DNA from: CAWJJM01 sp963843275
GTDB taxonomy: Bacteria; Acidobacteriota; Thermoanaerobaculia; Multivoradales; JBCCEF01
Length of the DNA stretch: 64,000 nt
Reading direction: 5' to 3'
NCBI GenBank assembly: GCA_963843275.1
Contig: CAWJJM010000012.1
Span: 62,001-126,000, forward strand
A program made the translations under genes and the position numbers. This document shows, piece after piece, positions 16,242 through 25,094 of this stretch (the first letter of the stretch is position 1; each line of letters begins with the position of its first letter). The notes under the pieces were generated by a model that saw nothing but the letters and a program-made list of their open reading frames with translations, was not told the DNA's origin and made no database searches.

Positions 16242-16855
16242 GGCGTGGTCCTCCCTCCGACGGGTGGCTCCTCGCCGGCCCGGGCCGAGGCGGCGGCGGC
16301 GTCGAGCAGGTGGCGGAGCCCGTAGACGCCGCAACCGGTGGCGAGGACGATCATGACGATGTGGAACCAGGAACGGGCGAGGTTGTGGACGAAGAGGCGG
16401 CGTGGCGCGCCGCTCTGGGCGTCGAGCGGGTCGGTGCCCTCGAGGTACTCGGTGGCGTCGGGGATGCCGTCGCCGTCGAGGTCGGAGTCGTCGCCCAGGG
16501 CGGCGGCGAGCTCGGCGGGATCCGAGGCGCGGATGGCGAGGAAGCGGCGCTTGCCCAACCGCTCGATGATCTCGTCGCCGAAGTCGTTGAGGATCGGGCT
16601 GTCGACCCCCTGGCCGGGCTCGAAGGCGGCGCGGGCGCGGTTGAGGCGCTCCAGCTCGGCGGCGTCGAGCGAGCGGATCTGCCCCGGCTTGACCCCTTCC
16701 GGCCCGTCCGGGTTGACGTGGCACATGGCGCAGTCGACGAAGCGGCCGGAGTGGCGCTCGACGAAGGCCTCGAACTCGGGGTAGGCGGCCGCCGGCGCCG
16801 CGGCCGCCAGGAGGGCCGCGGCGACGAGCGCGGCGCGGACGCGACGCGGGTTCAC
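16238..16855 (-). CDS. Membrane-anchored monohaem cytochrome c with Ca-binding repeat
   Basis: 205 residues. Signal peptide (about 1-24), a CAMCH haem motif at residues 42-46 in FVDCAMCHVNPDGPEG, a thrombospondin-type-3-like calcium motif DLDGDGIPDATEYLEGTD, and a C-terminal TM helix (WFHIVMIVLATGCGVYGL). The soluble domain should face the periplasm. GTG start overlaps the cytochrome b stop (GTGA) and its own stop overlaps narK (ATGA). It probably accepts or donates electrons to the Rieske/cytochrome b unit encoded just upstream. I do not know a named family for this domain pair. Confidence 0.82.
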   Translation of the reverse strand: MNPRRVRAALVAAALLAAAAPAAAYPEFEAFVERHSGRFVDCAMCHVNPDGPEGVKPGQIRSLDAAELERLNRARAAFEPGQGVDSPILNDFGDEIIERLGKRRFLAIRASDPAELAAALGDDSDLDGDGIPDATEYLEGTDPLDAQSGAPRRLFVHNLARSWFHIVMIVLATGCGVYGLRHLLDAAAASARAGEEPPVGGRTTP

Positions 16856-17940
16856 CCGGCACCTCCCCGGAACAGCTCGTAGATCGTCTGGCCGAAGAGG
16901 GTGATCCCCGCCAGGTAGAGGGCGGCGCCGGCCGCCAGGATGCGCAGCGTGCGGCGGCTGGCGCGGCGGAAGATCCACGGCGTCGCGAAGAGCGCCGCCG
17001 CGGCGGCCCCCGAGCCCAGCGCCACCAGCCAGAAGGGCAGCAGCTCCAGCGGGTAGTAGACGAAGTAGAAGTACCACTCCGGCTTGATGCCGTCCGGCGT
17101 CGAGCCCATCGGGTCGTAGGCGCCGAACAGCGGATAGCTCGAGAACGACTCGAAGGGCAGGGTCAGGGCGACGACGAAGAGGGCCAGGAAGGCGACCCCC
17201 CAGAGGCTGAAGTCCTTGACCACGAAGAAGGGGAAGAAGCGCTCGCTGCGCCCGCCGGGCCGGTCGACACCGGGGCTCATGCCGTGGAGCTGGACCGACA
17301 GCAGGTGGACGCCCAGCAGGGCGAAGAAGACCAGCGGCAGCACCACCACGTGGACCGCGTAGAAGCGCGACAGGGTGGCCTGCCCCACCGTGGGCTCGCC
17401 CTGGATCAGCTCCTCGAGCTTGCCGGGCAGCGCCGCCAGGGCGCCGGGCAGGTAGGCGCCCATCTCCCCGATCGAGCCCAGGCCCACCTTGGTGGCGTTG
17501 ACCGCGATCTGGTGCCAGGGCAGCAGGTAGCCGGTGAAGCCGAAGCCGTAGACGACGAGCAGCAGCAGGACGCCGGAGACCCAGGTGAGCTCGCGCGGCC
17601 GGGCGAACGCCTTCATGGCGAAGGCGGTGAGCAGGTGGACGAGGACGACGAGGATCATCGCCGAGGCGGCCCAGGTGTGGAGGTTGCGCACCAGCGCCCC
17701 GCCGGCGACGTGGCGGGTGATGTGCTCGACCGAGGCGTGGGCGTCGGAGACCGTGGGCTCGTAGTAGAAGAGCAGCATCAGCCCGGTCACCAGCTGGACG
17801 GCGAAGAAGAACAGCGCCAGCCCGCCGAGGTAGTACGCCCACGACATCCGGTGCACCGGGACGTCCTTCTTCTCCACCAGCGAGGCGAAGGAGAGCTTCT
17901 CGAGCGGGAAGCGGTCGGCGAGGAAGGCGAGGGCGCGCAT
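16852..17940 (-). CDS. Cytochrome b of a bc-type (Rieske/cytochrome b) complex
   Basis: 362-residue quinol-oxidising cytochrome b. The N-terminal half has four TM helices with paired haem His (NLHTWAASAMI, LVHLLTAF; later FYAVHVVVLP, LGVHLLSVQLHG), and the C-terminal half carries the Qo-site PEWY motif (GIKPEWYFYFVYYPLELLP), giving about eight TM helices in one chain. The start shares one base with the Rieske stop (TGATG). With the Rieske gene and the flanking cytochromes c it would move electrons from quinol toward periplasmic carriers. Its place inside a narGHJI operon is unusual for Proteobacteria but resembles the Rieske/cytochrome b genes beside archaeal pNar genes in Haloferax. Confidence 0.92.
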   Translation of the reverse strand: MRALAFLADRFPLEKLSFASLVEKKDVPVHRMSWAYYLGGLALFFFAVQLVTGLMLLFYYEPTVSDAHASVEHITRHVAGGALVRNLHTWAASAMILVVLVHLLTAFAMKAFARPRELTWVSGVLLLLVVYGFGFTGYLLPWHQIAVNATKVGLGSIGEMGAYLPGALAALPGKLEELIQGEPTVGQATLSRFYAVHVVVLPLVFFALLGVHLLSVQLHGMSPGVDRPGGRSERFFPFFVVKDFSLWGVAFLALFVVALTLPFESFSSYPLFGAYDPMGSTPDGIKPEWYFYFVYYPLELLPFWLVALGSGAAAAALFATPWIFRRASRRTLRILAAGAALYLAGITLFGQTIYELFRGGAG

Positions 17941-18578
17941 CAGGCGTCCTCCCCCTCGTACTCGCGGGCGATGAAGACGTCGTAGCCGTCGAGCAGGTCG
18001 GTGAACGGCTCGCCGACCAGGGCGCCGGCCGGCGAGCGGCTGGCCACCAGGTTGCCCTCGGCGTCCTTGAGCACCCAGCCGAGCAGCGGCAGCGGCGCCT
18101 TGGCGGGGGAGCCCGGGTAGGGCACGCCGGTTTCGACGTCGAAGTAGGAGACGTGGCAGGGGCAGGTGAGCCGCCCCTGGTCGTCGACCTGGCTGGCCAC
18201 CGTGCAGCCGAGGTGGGTGCACTTGGCCGAGATCAGCAGCGGCAGCCCGGAGTCGTCGCGGAACGCCAGCGCCGGGCGCATCTTGTAGTCGATGAAGTAG
18301 TGCCCCTGGTCGCGGCTCAGCTCGCCGACGCGGGCGACGCGGATGTACGGCTGACGCAGCCGTTCGAGCTCGAGCTGGCGCTGCTCGGCGGTCATCTCCA
18401 GGCGCTCGAGCCGCTTGCGCAGCAGGCCGGTCTCCTGCTCGAGGCTCAGCTCCGGGCCGCGGAAGTAGCGGGCCAGCTTGTCGAGGACGCCGATCGACAG
18501 CAGCGCCCCGGCGGCGCCGACCCCCACCAGGCCCTTGACCAGGTGGCGGCGGCTCGCCGCCCGCTGCTGGACCCTCAG
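17940..18578 (-). CDS. Rieske [2Fe-2S] protein, start codon unclear
   Basis: Rieske subunit with cluster motifs CTHLGC and CPCH (box II in RLTCPCHVSYFD) and a Tat-like anchor SRRHLVKG followed by a hydrophobic segment GLVGVGAAGALLSIGVL. No ATG or GTG precedes the Tat motif: the first GTG (18527) would remove it. A CTG at 18578 overlaps a TGA in the third frame (CTGA), mirroring the ATGA/GTGA junctions elsewhere in this operon, and gives 212 residues; I use that start with reservation. A small sequencing indel at this junction is equally possible. A helical stretch of about 35 charged residues lies between the anchor and the Rieske fold. Confidence 0.8.
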   Translation of the reverse strand: MRVQQRAASRRHLVKGLVGVGAAGALLSIGVLDKLARYFRGPELSLEQETGLLRKRLERLEMTAEQRQLELERLRQPYIRVARVGELSRDQGHYFIDYKMRPALAFRDDSGLPLLISAKCTHLGCTVASQVDDQGRLTCPCHVSYFDVETGVPYPGSPAKAPLPLLGWVLKDAEGNLVASRSPAGALVGEPFTDLLDGYDVFIAREYEGEDA

Positions 18579-19275
18579 GGTCTGCGCGCGCGAAGCGGCG
18601 CGGGTTCGCCCAGACCACCTTCTGGTAGGGCCGCACCAGGTAGCCGAGCGGGATCGAGAACAGGTGGACCAGGCGGGTGAAGGGGACGAGCAGCAGGATC
18701 AGCCAGGCGCCGATCAGGTGGAGCTGGACGAGGGCGGGGAGGCTCGCGGCGGTGGCGACCTCGGGGCGCAGGGTGAGCAGGCTCCACAGGTACGGGGTCG
18801 TCGTGCTGGTCGACCAGGCGGCGCCCCAGCGGTGGCCGAGGGCGACGCCGAGCCCGACCAGCACCTGGGTGAGCAGCAGCGCCACGACGACCACGTCGAG
18901 CACGCTCGACACCGGCTGCAGGCGGCCGCTGGTGACGCGACGGGCGAGCAGCAGCGCCAGGCCGACCGCGGCGAGGGCCGCGGCGGCGATCCCCACCGCC
19001 TCGACGGTGTAGAGGAAGGCCGGGTGCGCCGTCCAGGAGCGCCAGACGCCGGGGGCCACGAAGGGCAGCAGGTGGCCGACGAAGAGGACCCCGATGCCGG
19101 CGTGGAACGGCACCGTCCCCCACAGCAGGCGCCGGCTCTCGAGGAACTGCGACGACAGCGCCGAGTAGGAGAAGCGGTTCGTCCGGTAGCGCACCACCGA
19201 GCCGACCACCAGGACGACGAGGGCGGCGTAGGGCAGGCCCACGAACAGGAACAGGTCGACGAGCTTCTCAGGCAT
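18575..19275 (-). CDS. narI: Respiratory nitrate reductase gamma subunit (NarI), 3' end frame-broken
   Basis: Membrane dihaem cytochrome b that oxidises quinol and feeds NarH. About five TM helices; haem-ligand His candidates lie in VPFHAGIGVLFVGHLLPF and LVQLHLIGAWLILLLVPFTRLVH. The homologous part ends near residue 225, the normal NarI length, but the frame has no stop there and runs open through the Rieske and cytochrome b genes. Removing one GC unit from the GC repeat at 18584-18592 would bring a TGA (18577-18575) into frame. Start ATG at 19275 lies within a few bases of the narJ stop. Coordinates assume that stop. Confidence 0.85.
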
Positions 19276-19901
19276 CGGCGGCCTCCACGGCGACGGGCGC
19301 CGGCGCGGCGGGGCAGCCGGGCGGCGGCGCCGCCCGGCGCGGCCCCGGCGCCGGCGCGGGCGGCAGGGTGAGCGGCGTGCCGACGAGCCGGGTCACGGCG
19401 CGGACCAGGTGGAGGTAGGGGTTGCCGGCGCGCTCGAGCGCCCGGGCCATCCACACCAGCGGCTTGGCGAGGCAGAGGCGCACCAGCTCGTCCCACTCGG
19501 CGTCGTCGAAGGCCGCGGCGAAGGAGAGCACCACCCCGAGGTGGTCGGGGAGCTCGCCCTCGCGGCGGCATCCGGCCCGCAGGTAGGCCTCCTCGAGGCC
19601 GGTCATCAGGGTCGCCCGCTTGAAGCTGTCCTGGCCGAACAGGTGCACGGACAGGTACGGGACGCAGCGCGGCGAGAGGTCGAAGGTGCGGGTGTAGAGG
19701 TCCTCGAGCCGGTCGGGCGCCGTCCCGGCGACGGCGTCGGCGAAGCGCCGCAGCTCGGCGGCGGCCTCCGGGTGGCGCGCCGCGAGACGGTCGCCGGCCG
19801 CCGCCAGGTCGGCGGACAGCGTCTCTTCGCGCGGGAACAGCGAGCAGCCGGCCGAGGGCCCGCGCGGCCGCCGTGTCGCGCTCCGGGCGCGGCGCCGTCA
19901 C
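19268..19901 (-). CDS. narJ: Nitrate reductase assembly chaperone (NarJ), one apparent frameshift
   Basis: System-specific chaperone that holds NarGH apo-enzyme during molybdenum-cofactor insertion. The conserved core YTRTFDLSPRCVPYLSVHLFG and RALERAGNPYLHLV are readable, but no start codon exists in that frame. A GTG at 19901 overlapping the narH stop (GTGA) begins a coherent N-terminus (PERDTAAARALGRLLA) in another frame. The two join if one base is removed near 19838, after which the protein is about 210 residues, a normal NarJ length. The total span of 634 nt is 3n+1, consistent with a single extra base. The C-terminus is a Pro/Ala-rich tail. Confidence 0.82.
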
Positions 19902-21409
19902 GACCCCCTCCGCGGGCTGCGCGTCGGGCCGAAGCCGCACGAGCCCTTGCAGTCCTCCGCGGAGCAGGCGGCCGGCATCGCCTCCTCGCGCTGGAGCGGC
20001 GGCATCACGTAGCGCTCCTCGAGCGTGGCGAGGGCGGTGAGGCGGTAGATCTCCTCGGCGTCGGACGCCGTCAGGCCGGCCTCCCGCAGGGCGCCGCGCA
20101 CCCGCTCCGCGGGGACGTCGTCGACCACCCGGCTGCGCATGTGGTAGCGCACCGCGAGCAGGCGCCTCATCACCGCCCGCACCACCTCGGTGTCGCCGGC
20201 CGAGAAGAGGGCGGCCAGGTAGGCGAGCGGCACGCGCGCCCGGTCGACCGGCGCGAACAGGTCGCCGGCGCCGTCTCCCGACGAGGTCAGGTGCTCGTAG
20301 GCGCCGTCCCCCGCGCGCCCCATCACCGGCAGCAGCGGCGGCACGTAGTAGAGCATCGGCAGGGTGCGGAACTCCGGGTGGAGCGGCAGCGCCAGCTTCC
20401 ACTCGACGACGTAGCGGTAGACGGGCGAGCGGCGGGCGGCGGCCACCATCTCGGGCGACACCCCGCAGGCCTCCGCGGCCGCCGCCACCGCCGGGTCGTG
20501 CGGGTCGAGGAGCACCCCGCGCTGGGCCTCGACGAGAGCCTCGCGGGGCGCCTTCATCGCCTCGACCATGCGTTCGGCGTCGTAGAGCAGCACCCCCATG
20601 TAGCGGATGCGCCCGACGCAGGCGTGGAAGCAGGCCGGCGGCTGCCCCGTCTCCAAGCGCGGGTAGCAGAGGATGCACTTCTCCGACTTGCCGGTCTTCC
20701 AGTTGAAGTAGATCTTCTTGTAGGGGCAGGCGACCACGCAGGCGCGCCAGCCGCGGCAGCGCTCCTGGTCGACGAGGACGATGCCGTCCTCGCCCCGCTT
20801 GTAGAGCGCCCCGGAGGGGCACGAGGCGACGCAGCTCGGGTTCGCGCAGTGGTTGCAGATGCGCGGCAGGTACATCATCGCCACGCTCTCGACGGCGAAG
20901 AGCATGCGCCGCTCCTCGTCGGACAGCGCTCCGAGGTTGGGGTCGTTCTCCGCGTAGACGGGCGAGCCCGACAGGTCGTCGTCCCAGTTGGGGCCGGCCT
21001 CGATGTCGATCGGCTCGCCGGTGATCTGCGACACCGGCACGGCGGTGGGCTGGTCGTCGCCCTCGGGCGCGTCGAAGAGGTCCTGGTAGCGGTAGGTCCA
21101 CGGCTCGTAGTAGTCGTCGAGCCCGGGCTGGGCGGGGTTGTAGAACAGCTTGCCGAGCGCCGAGACGCGGCCCTGCGAGCGCAGCCGGAGGTTGCGGTCG
21201 CCGTCGACCTCCCAGCCGCCGCGGTACTCGAGCTGGTCCTCCCAGCGGGTCGGGTAGCCGGTGCCGGGCTTGGTCTCGACGTTGTTCCACCACATGTACT
21301 CGGCGCCGGGACGGTCGGTCCAGGTGTTCTTGCACGCGATCGAGCAGGTGTGGCAGCCGATGCACTTGTCCAGGTGGAAGACCATCGAGGCCTGGGCGCG
21401 GACGTCCAT
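19898..21409 (-). CDS. narH: Respiratory nitrate reductase beta subunit (NarH)
   Basis: 503-residue iron-sulfur protein linking NarI to NarG. Cys-rich motifs for four clusters are all present: CIGCHTCSIACKNTW near the N-terminus, CNHCANPSCVASCPSG, CRGWRACVVACP (Trp in place of one Cys, as expected for the [3Fe-4S] site), and CILCYPRLETGQPPACFHAC. A GAGGAG site precedes the ATG. The C-terminus ends in a short Cys-containing tail (CSAEDCKGSCGFG), also common in NarH of this type. Length is close to the usual ~510. Confidence 0.97.
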   Translation of the reverse strand: MDVRAQASMVFHLDKCIGCHTCSIACKNTWTDRPGAEYMWWNNVETKPGTGYPTRWEDQLEYRGGWEVDGDRNLRLRSQGRVSALGKLFYNPAQPGLDDYYEPWTYRYQDLFDAPEGDDQPTAVPVSQITGEPIDIEAGPNWDDDLSGSPVYAENDPNLGALSDEERRMLFAVESVAMMYLPRICNHCANPSCVASCPSGALYKRGEDGIVLVDQERCRGWRACVVACPYKKIYFNWKTGKSEKCILCYPRLETGQPPACFHACVGRIRYMGVLLYDAERMVEAMKAPREALVEAQRGVLLDPHDPAVAAAAEACGVSPEMVAAARRSPVYRYVVEWKLALPLHPEFRTLPMLYYVPPLLPVMGRAGDGAYEHLTSSGDGAGDLFAPVDRARVPLAYLAALFSAGDTEVVRAVMRRLLAVRYHMRSRVVDDVPAERVRGALREAGLTASDAEEIYRLTALATLEERYVMPPLQREEAMPAACSAEDCKGSCGFGPTRSPRRGS

Positions 21410-21432
21410 GGATCGTCTCCTCGCTCCCTCGC

Positions 21433-24400
21433 TCACCACTCCGGGCGCTCGGACTTCTTGAGCACCACGTAGGTGTCGCGGTTGACGCCCGGGGGCCCCC
21501 AGTAGTTGAAGGCCCAGGAGAACTGGGCGTAGCCGCCGATCATGAACAGCGGCTTCAGGCGCGCCCGGGTGAGGCTGTTGTGGCCGCCGCCGCGCCGCCG
21601 GCCGCGGACGGTCGACTTCGGGTTGCCGATGGTGCGCTCGGTGGCGTGGTAGATGAAGCAGATGCCGCGCGGGATGCGCGCCGAGACGCAGGCGCGGGTG
21701 ACCACCACGCCGTGGTCGTTGACGACTTCGACCCAGTCGTTGTCGCGGATCCCGAGCAGGCCGGCGTCGCGGTCGTTGACCCAGATCGGCTCGATGCCCC
21801 GCGACAGCGTCTCCATGCGCAGGGTGTCGCCGTAGGTCGAGTGGATGTGCCACTTGCCGTGCGGGGTGAGGTAGTTCAGCACCAGGCCGCCGTCGCCGTC
21901 GCCGGTGCGGTCGAGGTCGCGCGTCGAGGTGCGGTCGGGGCGCGGCTTGAAGGTCGGCAGGTGCTCGCCGAAGGCGCGGTAGACCTCGTGGTCGAGGTAG
22001 AGGTGCTGGCGCCCGGTCAGCGTGCGCCAGGGGATCAGCTCCTCGACGTTCTGGCAGAAGGCGGAATAGGTGCGCCCGCCGCCGGTGATCCCGGTCCAGT
22101 AGGGCGAGGTCAGCACCCGCCGCGGCTCGTGGACGATGTCGTCGAACGAGTAGACGACGCCGCGGGTCGCGGCGGCGAGGTGGGTGTGGTCGCGGCCGGT
22201 CTTCTCCGACTCCGCCGCGAAGGCGCGCCAGGCCAGCTCGCCGTTGGTCTCCGGCGCGAAGTGGAGGATCGCCTCGCACACCCAGCGGTCCTCGGCGAGC
22301 GACGGGTACGTGGCGCCGCCCCAGCGCTCGATCGGCCGCGTCTCGCGGTAGCGGTCGTAGAGGTCGTCGGCGCGGTAGGAGGTGCCGTGGACGCCCAGCG
22401 GCTTGTCGCGGAAGTTCGGGCCCAGCGAGACGAAGCGGCGGTACAGCGACGGGTAGTCGCGGGTGACCACCGTCAGGTTCGGCATCGTCTTGCCGGGCAC
22501 CGGCTCGCACTCGCCGCGCGCCCAGTCGCGCACCGCGGGCTGGGCGATCTCGGCCGGGGTGTCGTGGAGCAGCGGCGTCGCCACCACGTCGCGCACCGGC
22601 TTGGGCAGGTGGCGCTCGGCCAGCTCGGCGGTGTGGCGGGCGATCTCGCGGAAGATCTGCCAGTCGCTCTTCGCCTCCCAGCAGGGCGGCACCGCCGCCT
22701 GCAGCGGGTGGATGAAGGTGTGCAGGTCGGTGGTGTTGAGGTCGTCCTTCTCGTAGTAGGTGGCCGCCGGCAGGACCACGTCGGAGTACAGCGCCGAGGT
22801 GTCCATGCGGAAGTTGAGGTCGACCACCAGGTCGAGCTTGCCGAGCTCCACCTGGTCGTGCCAGACGACCTCCTCGACCTCGCCCCGCCCGTCCTCGGTG
22901 GCGATCTCGTTGTGATGGGTGCCGAGGTAGTGCTTGAGGAAGTACTCGTGGCCCTTGGCCGAGGCCTGCAGCGCGTTGCCGCGCCAGATGTACCAGAGGC
23001 GGGGGAAGCAGGCCGGGTCGTCGGGATCCTCCATCGCGAAGCGCAGCTTGCGCGCGGCGAGCTGGGCGGCCACCCAGTCGCGGACCTCCTCGTCGGTGCG
23101 GGCGCCGGCGGCCTCGGCGTCGTGCACCAGCGCCAGGCTGGAGCGGTCGAACTGCGGGAAGCAGGGGAGCCAGCCCGAGCGCACCGCGAGCGCCTGCTTG
23201 TCGGCGGTGTGGCCGTGGGCCATCGGGTGGTCCGCGTCCGCCACCGGGCACATCTCGCGGAAGGCGCGGTCGTAGCGCCACTGGTCGGAGTGCATGTAGT
23301 GGAACGACGGGGTGTTCTGCAGCCGCGGCGGCCCCCCCCAGTCGGTGGCGAAGGCGATCGGCGCCCAGGAGGCGGCCGGCACCAGCTTCTCCTGGCCCAC
23401 GTAGTGGTTCCAGCCGCCGCCGTTCCTGCCGATGCAGCCGCACAGCATCAGCGCGCTGATCGCGGCGCGGTAGATCAGGTTGTTGTGGTACCAGTGGTTG
23501 ACGCCGGCGCCGAGGATGATCATGCAGCGCCCCTCGGTCTTCTCGGCGGTGCGCGCCCACTCGCGGGCGAACTTCACCACCACCGAGGCGCTCACCCCGG
23601 TGAACCGCTCCTGCCAGGCCGGGGTGAACGGGTGGGCGTCGTCGTCGTAGCCGGCGGGCCAGTCGCCGGGCCGGTCGGGCCCCGAGGGCACGCCGTACTG
23701 GGCGAGGAGCAGCTCGAAGGCGGTGGTCACCAGCACCGGTCCGTCGGCCGTCTCCACCCGTTTCGCCGGCACCCAGCGCACCTCCACCCGCTCGCCGTCG
23801 CCGTCGCTGAAGTCGGGGAGCTCGACCGGCACCAACTCGTCGGCGTGCCCGTCGAGGGTCAGCGCCGCCTCGTAGGGCTCGCCGGTGAGGGCGTCGGTCG
23901 CCTCGAGGTTCCACTCCCCCTTGGCCTTCTGCCAGCGGTGGCCCACGGTGCCCCGCGGCATGCGCAGCTCGCCGCTGGCCTCGTCGAGCACGAAGAGCTT
24001 CCACTCGGCGTTGTCGACCTCGGCGGTGGCGGTGCGGCGGGCGGCGCGCAGCATCTTGCCGGCCCGGTAGCGCGGCGCCGTCGCAGCGCCGCCGGCTTCG
24101 CGCGGCTCGAGCTCCACCAGGAAGGGGGCGTCGGTGTAGCGGCGGGCGTAGTCGCGGAAGTAGGGGACCCGGCGTTCGGCGTGGAACTCGCGCAGGATGA
24201 CGTGGCCGACGGCCATCCAGAAGGCGCCGTCCTGCCCCTGGTGCAGCGGGATCCACTCGTCGGCCACCTTGGCGGTCTGCGAGAAGTCGGGCGAGAAGAC
24301 GACGACCTTCGCGCCCTTGTGGCGCGCCTCGACGAGGAAGTGGGCGTCCGGGGTGCGGGTGCCGAGGACGTTCGAGCCGACGACGGCGATGAACTGCGAC

Positions 24401-25089
24401 TTCGACCAGTCGGCGCTCTCGCCGACGTCGGTCTGCTCCCCCCAGATCTCGGGCGAGGCGGGGGGCAGGTCGCAGTACCAGTCGTAGAACGACAGGCAGA
24501 CGCCGCCGAGGAGCTGCAGGAAGCGGGCGCCGGCGGCGTAGCTGATCATCGACATCGCCGGGATCGGCGAGAAGCCCACCACCCGGTCGGGCCCGTGCTC
24601 GCGCACCGTCCACAGGTTGGCCGCGGCGAGCAGCCCGTGGACCTCCTCCCAGGAGGCGCGGCGCAGGCCGCCCTTGCCGCGCGCCTGCTGATAGCGGCGG
24701 CGCGACGCGGGGTCGGAGACGATCGAGCCCCAGGCGGCGAGGGGGTCGTCCGGGTGGCGCCGCAGCGCCGCCCGCCACAGGTCGAGGAGCACGCCGCGCA
24801 CGTACGGGTACTTCACCCGCAGCGGGCTGTAGACGTACCAGGAGTAGGAGATGCCGCGCTGGCAGCCGCGCGGCTCGTAGGAGGGCAGGGTGGGATCGAA
24901 GCGCGGGTAGTCGAGGGCCTGCAGCTCCCAGGTGACGATCCCCTGCTTGACGTAGATGTTCCAGCTGCAGCCGCCGGTGCAGTTGACGCCGTGCGTCGAG
25001 CGGACGATCTTGTCGTAGGCCCAGCGGTTGCGGTAGAAGTCCTCCCAGGAGCGCTGCTCCGGGGCGAAGATGTCCTGGATCCAGCCCAT
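21433..25089 (-). CDS. narG: Respiratory nitrate reductase alpha subunit (NarG)
   Basis: 1218-residue molybdopterin (bis-MGD) catalytic subunit reducing nitrate to nitrite; near the usual ~1240. The FS0 cluster motif begins STHGVNCTGGCSWN with the His ligand, and the fourth Cys is in EPRGCQRG. The segment YCDLPPASPEIWGEQTDV contains the Asp expected to bind Mo. There is no signal peptide, so it acts in the cytoplasm. ATG at 25089 follows GAGGAGGTG. NarG and cytoplasm-facing nitrite oxidoreductase NxrA are close relatives; presence of narJ, narI and narK in one operon favours nitrate reductase. Confidence 0.97.
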   Translation of the reverse strand: MGWIQDIFAPEQRSWEDFYRNRWAYDKIVRSTHGVNCTGGCSWNIYVKQGIVTWELQALDYPRFDPTLPSYEPRGCQRGISYSWYVYSPLRVKYPYVRGVLLDLWRAALRRHPDDPLAAWGSIVSDPASRRRYQQARGKGGLRRASWEEVHGLLAAANLWTVREHGPDRVVGFSPIPAMSMISYAAGARFLQLLGGVCLSFYDWYCDLPPASPEIWGEQTDVGESADWSKSQFIAVVGSNVLGTRTPDAHFLVEARHKGAKVVVFSPDFSQTAKVADEWIPLHQGQDGAFWMAVGHVILREFHAERRVPYFRDYARRYTDAPFLVELEPREAGGAATAPRYRAGKMLRAARRTATAEVDNAEWKLFVLDEASGELRMPRGTVGHRWQKAKGEWNLEATDALTGEPYEAALTLDGHADELVPVELPDFSDGDGERVEVRWVPAKRVETADGPVLVTTAFELLLAQYGVPSGPDRPGDWPAGYDDDAHPFTPAWQERFTGVSASVVVKFAREWARTAEKTEGRCMIILGAGVNHWYHNNLIYRAAISALMLCGCIGRNGGGWNHYVGQEKLVPAASWAPIAFATDWGGPPRLQNTPSFHYMHSDQWRYDRAFREMCPVADADHPMAHGHTADKQALAVRSGWLPCFPQFDRSSLALVHDAEAAGARTDEEVRDWVAAQLAARKLRFAMEDPDDPACFPRLWYIWRGNALQASAKGHEYFLKHYLGTHHNEIATEDGRGEVEEVVWHDQVELGKLDLVVDLNFRMDTSALYSDVVLPAATYYEKDDLNTTDLHTFIHPLQAAVPPCWEAKSDWQIFREIARHTAELAERHLPKPVRDVVATPLLHDTPAEIAQPAVRDWARGECEPVPGKTMPNLTVVTRDYPSLYRRFVSLGPNFRDKPLGVHGTSYRADDLYDRYRETRPIERWGGATYPSLAEDRWVCEAILHFAPETNGELAWRAFAAESEKTGRDHTHLAAATRGVVYSFDDIVHEPRRVLTSPYWTGITGGGRTYSAFCQNVEELIPWRTLTGRQHLYLDHEVYRAFGEHLPTFKPRPDRTSTRDLDRTGDGDGGLVLNYLTPHGKWHIHSTYGDTLRMETLSRGIEPIWVNDRDAGLLGIRDNDWVEVVNDHGVVVTRACVSARIPRGICFIYHATERTIGNPKSTVRGRRRGGGHNSLTRARLKPLFMIGGYAQFSWAFNYWGPPGVNRDTYVVLKKSERPEW

Positions 25090-25094
25090 CCCCT

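Noticed and set aside
21433..25089. Annotating the alpha subunit as nitrite oxidoreductase (NxrA)
   Set aside because: No NXR-specific context is present; narJ, narI and a NarK-type transporter in the same operon favour nitrate reductase. A phylogeny would settle it.
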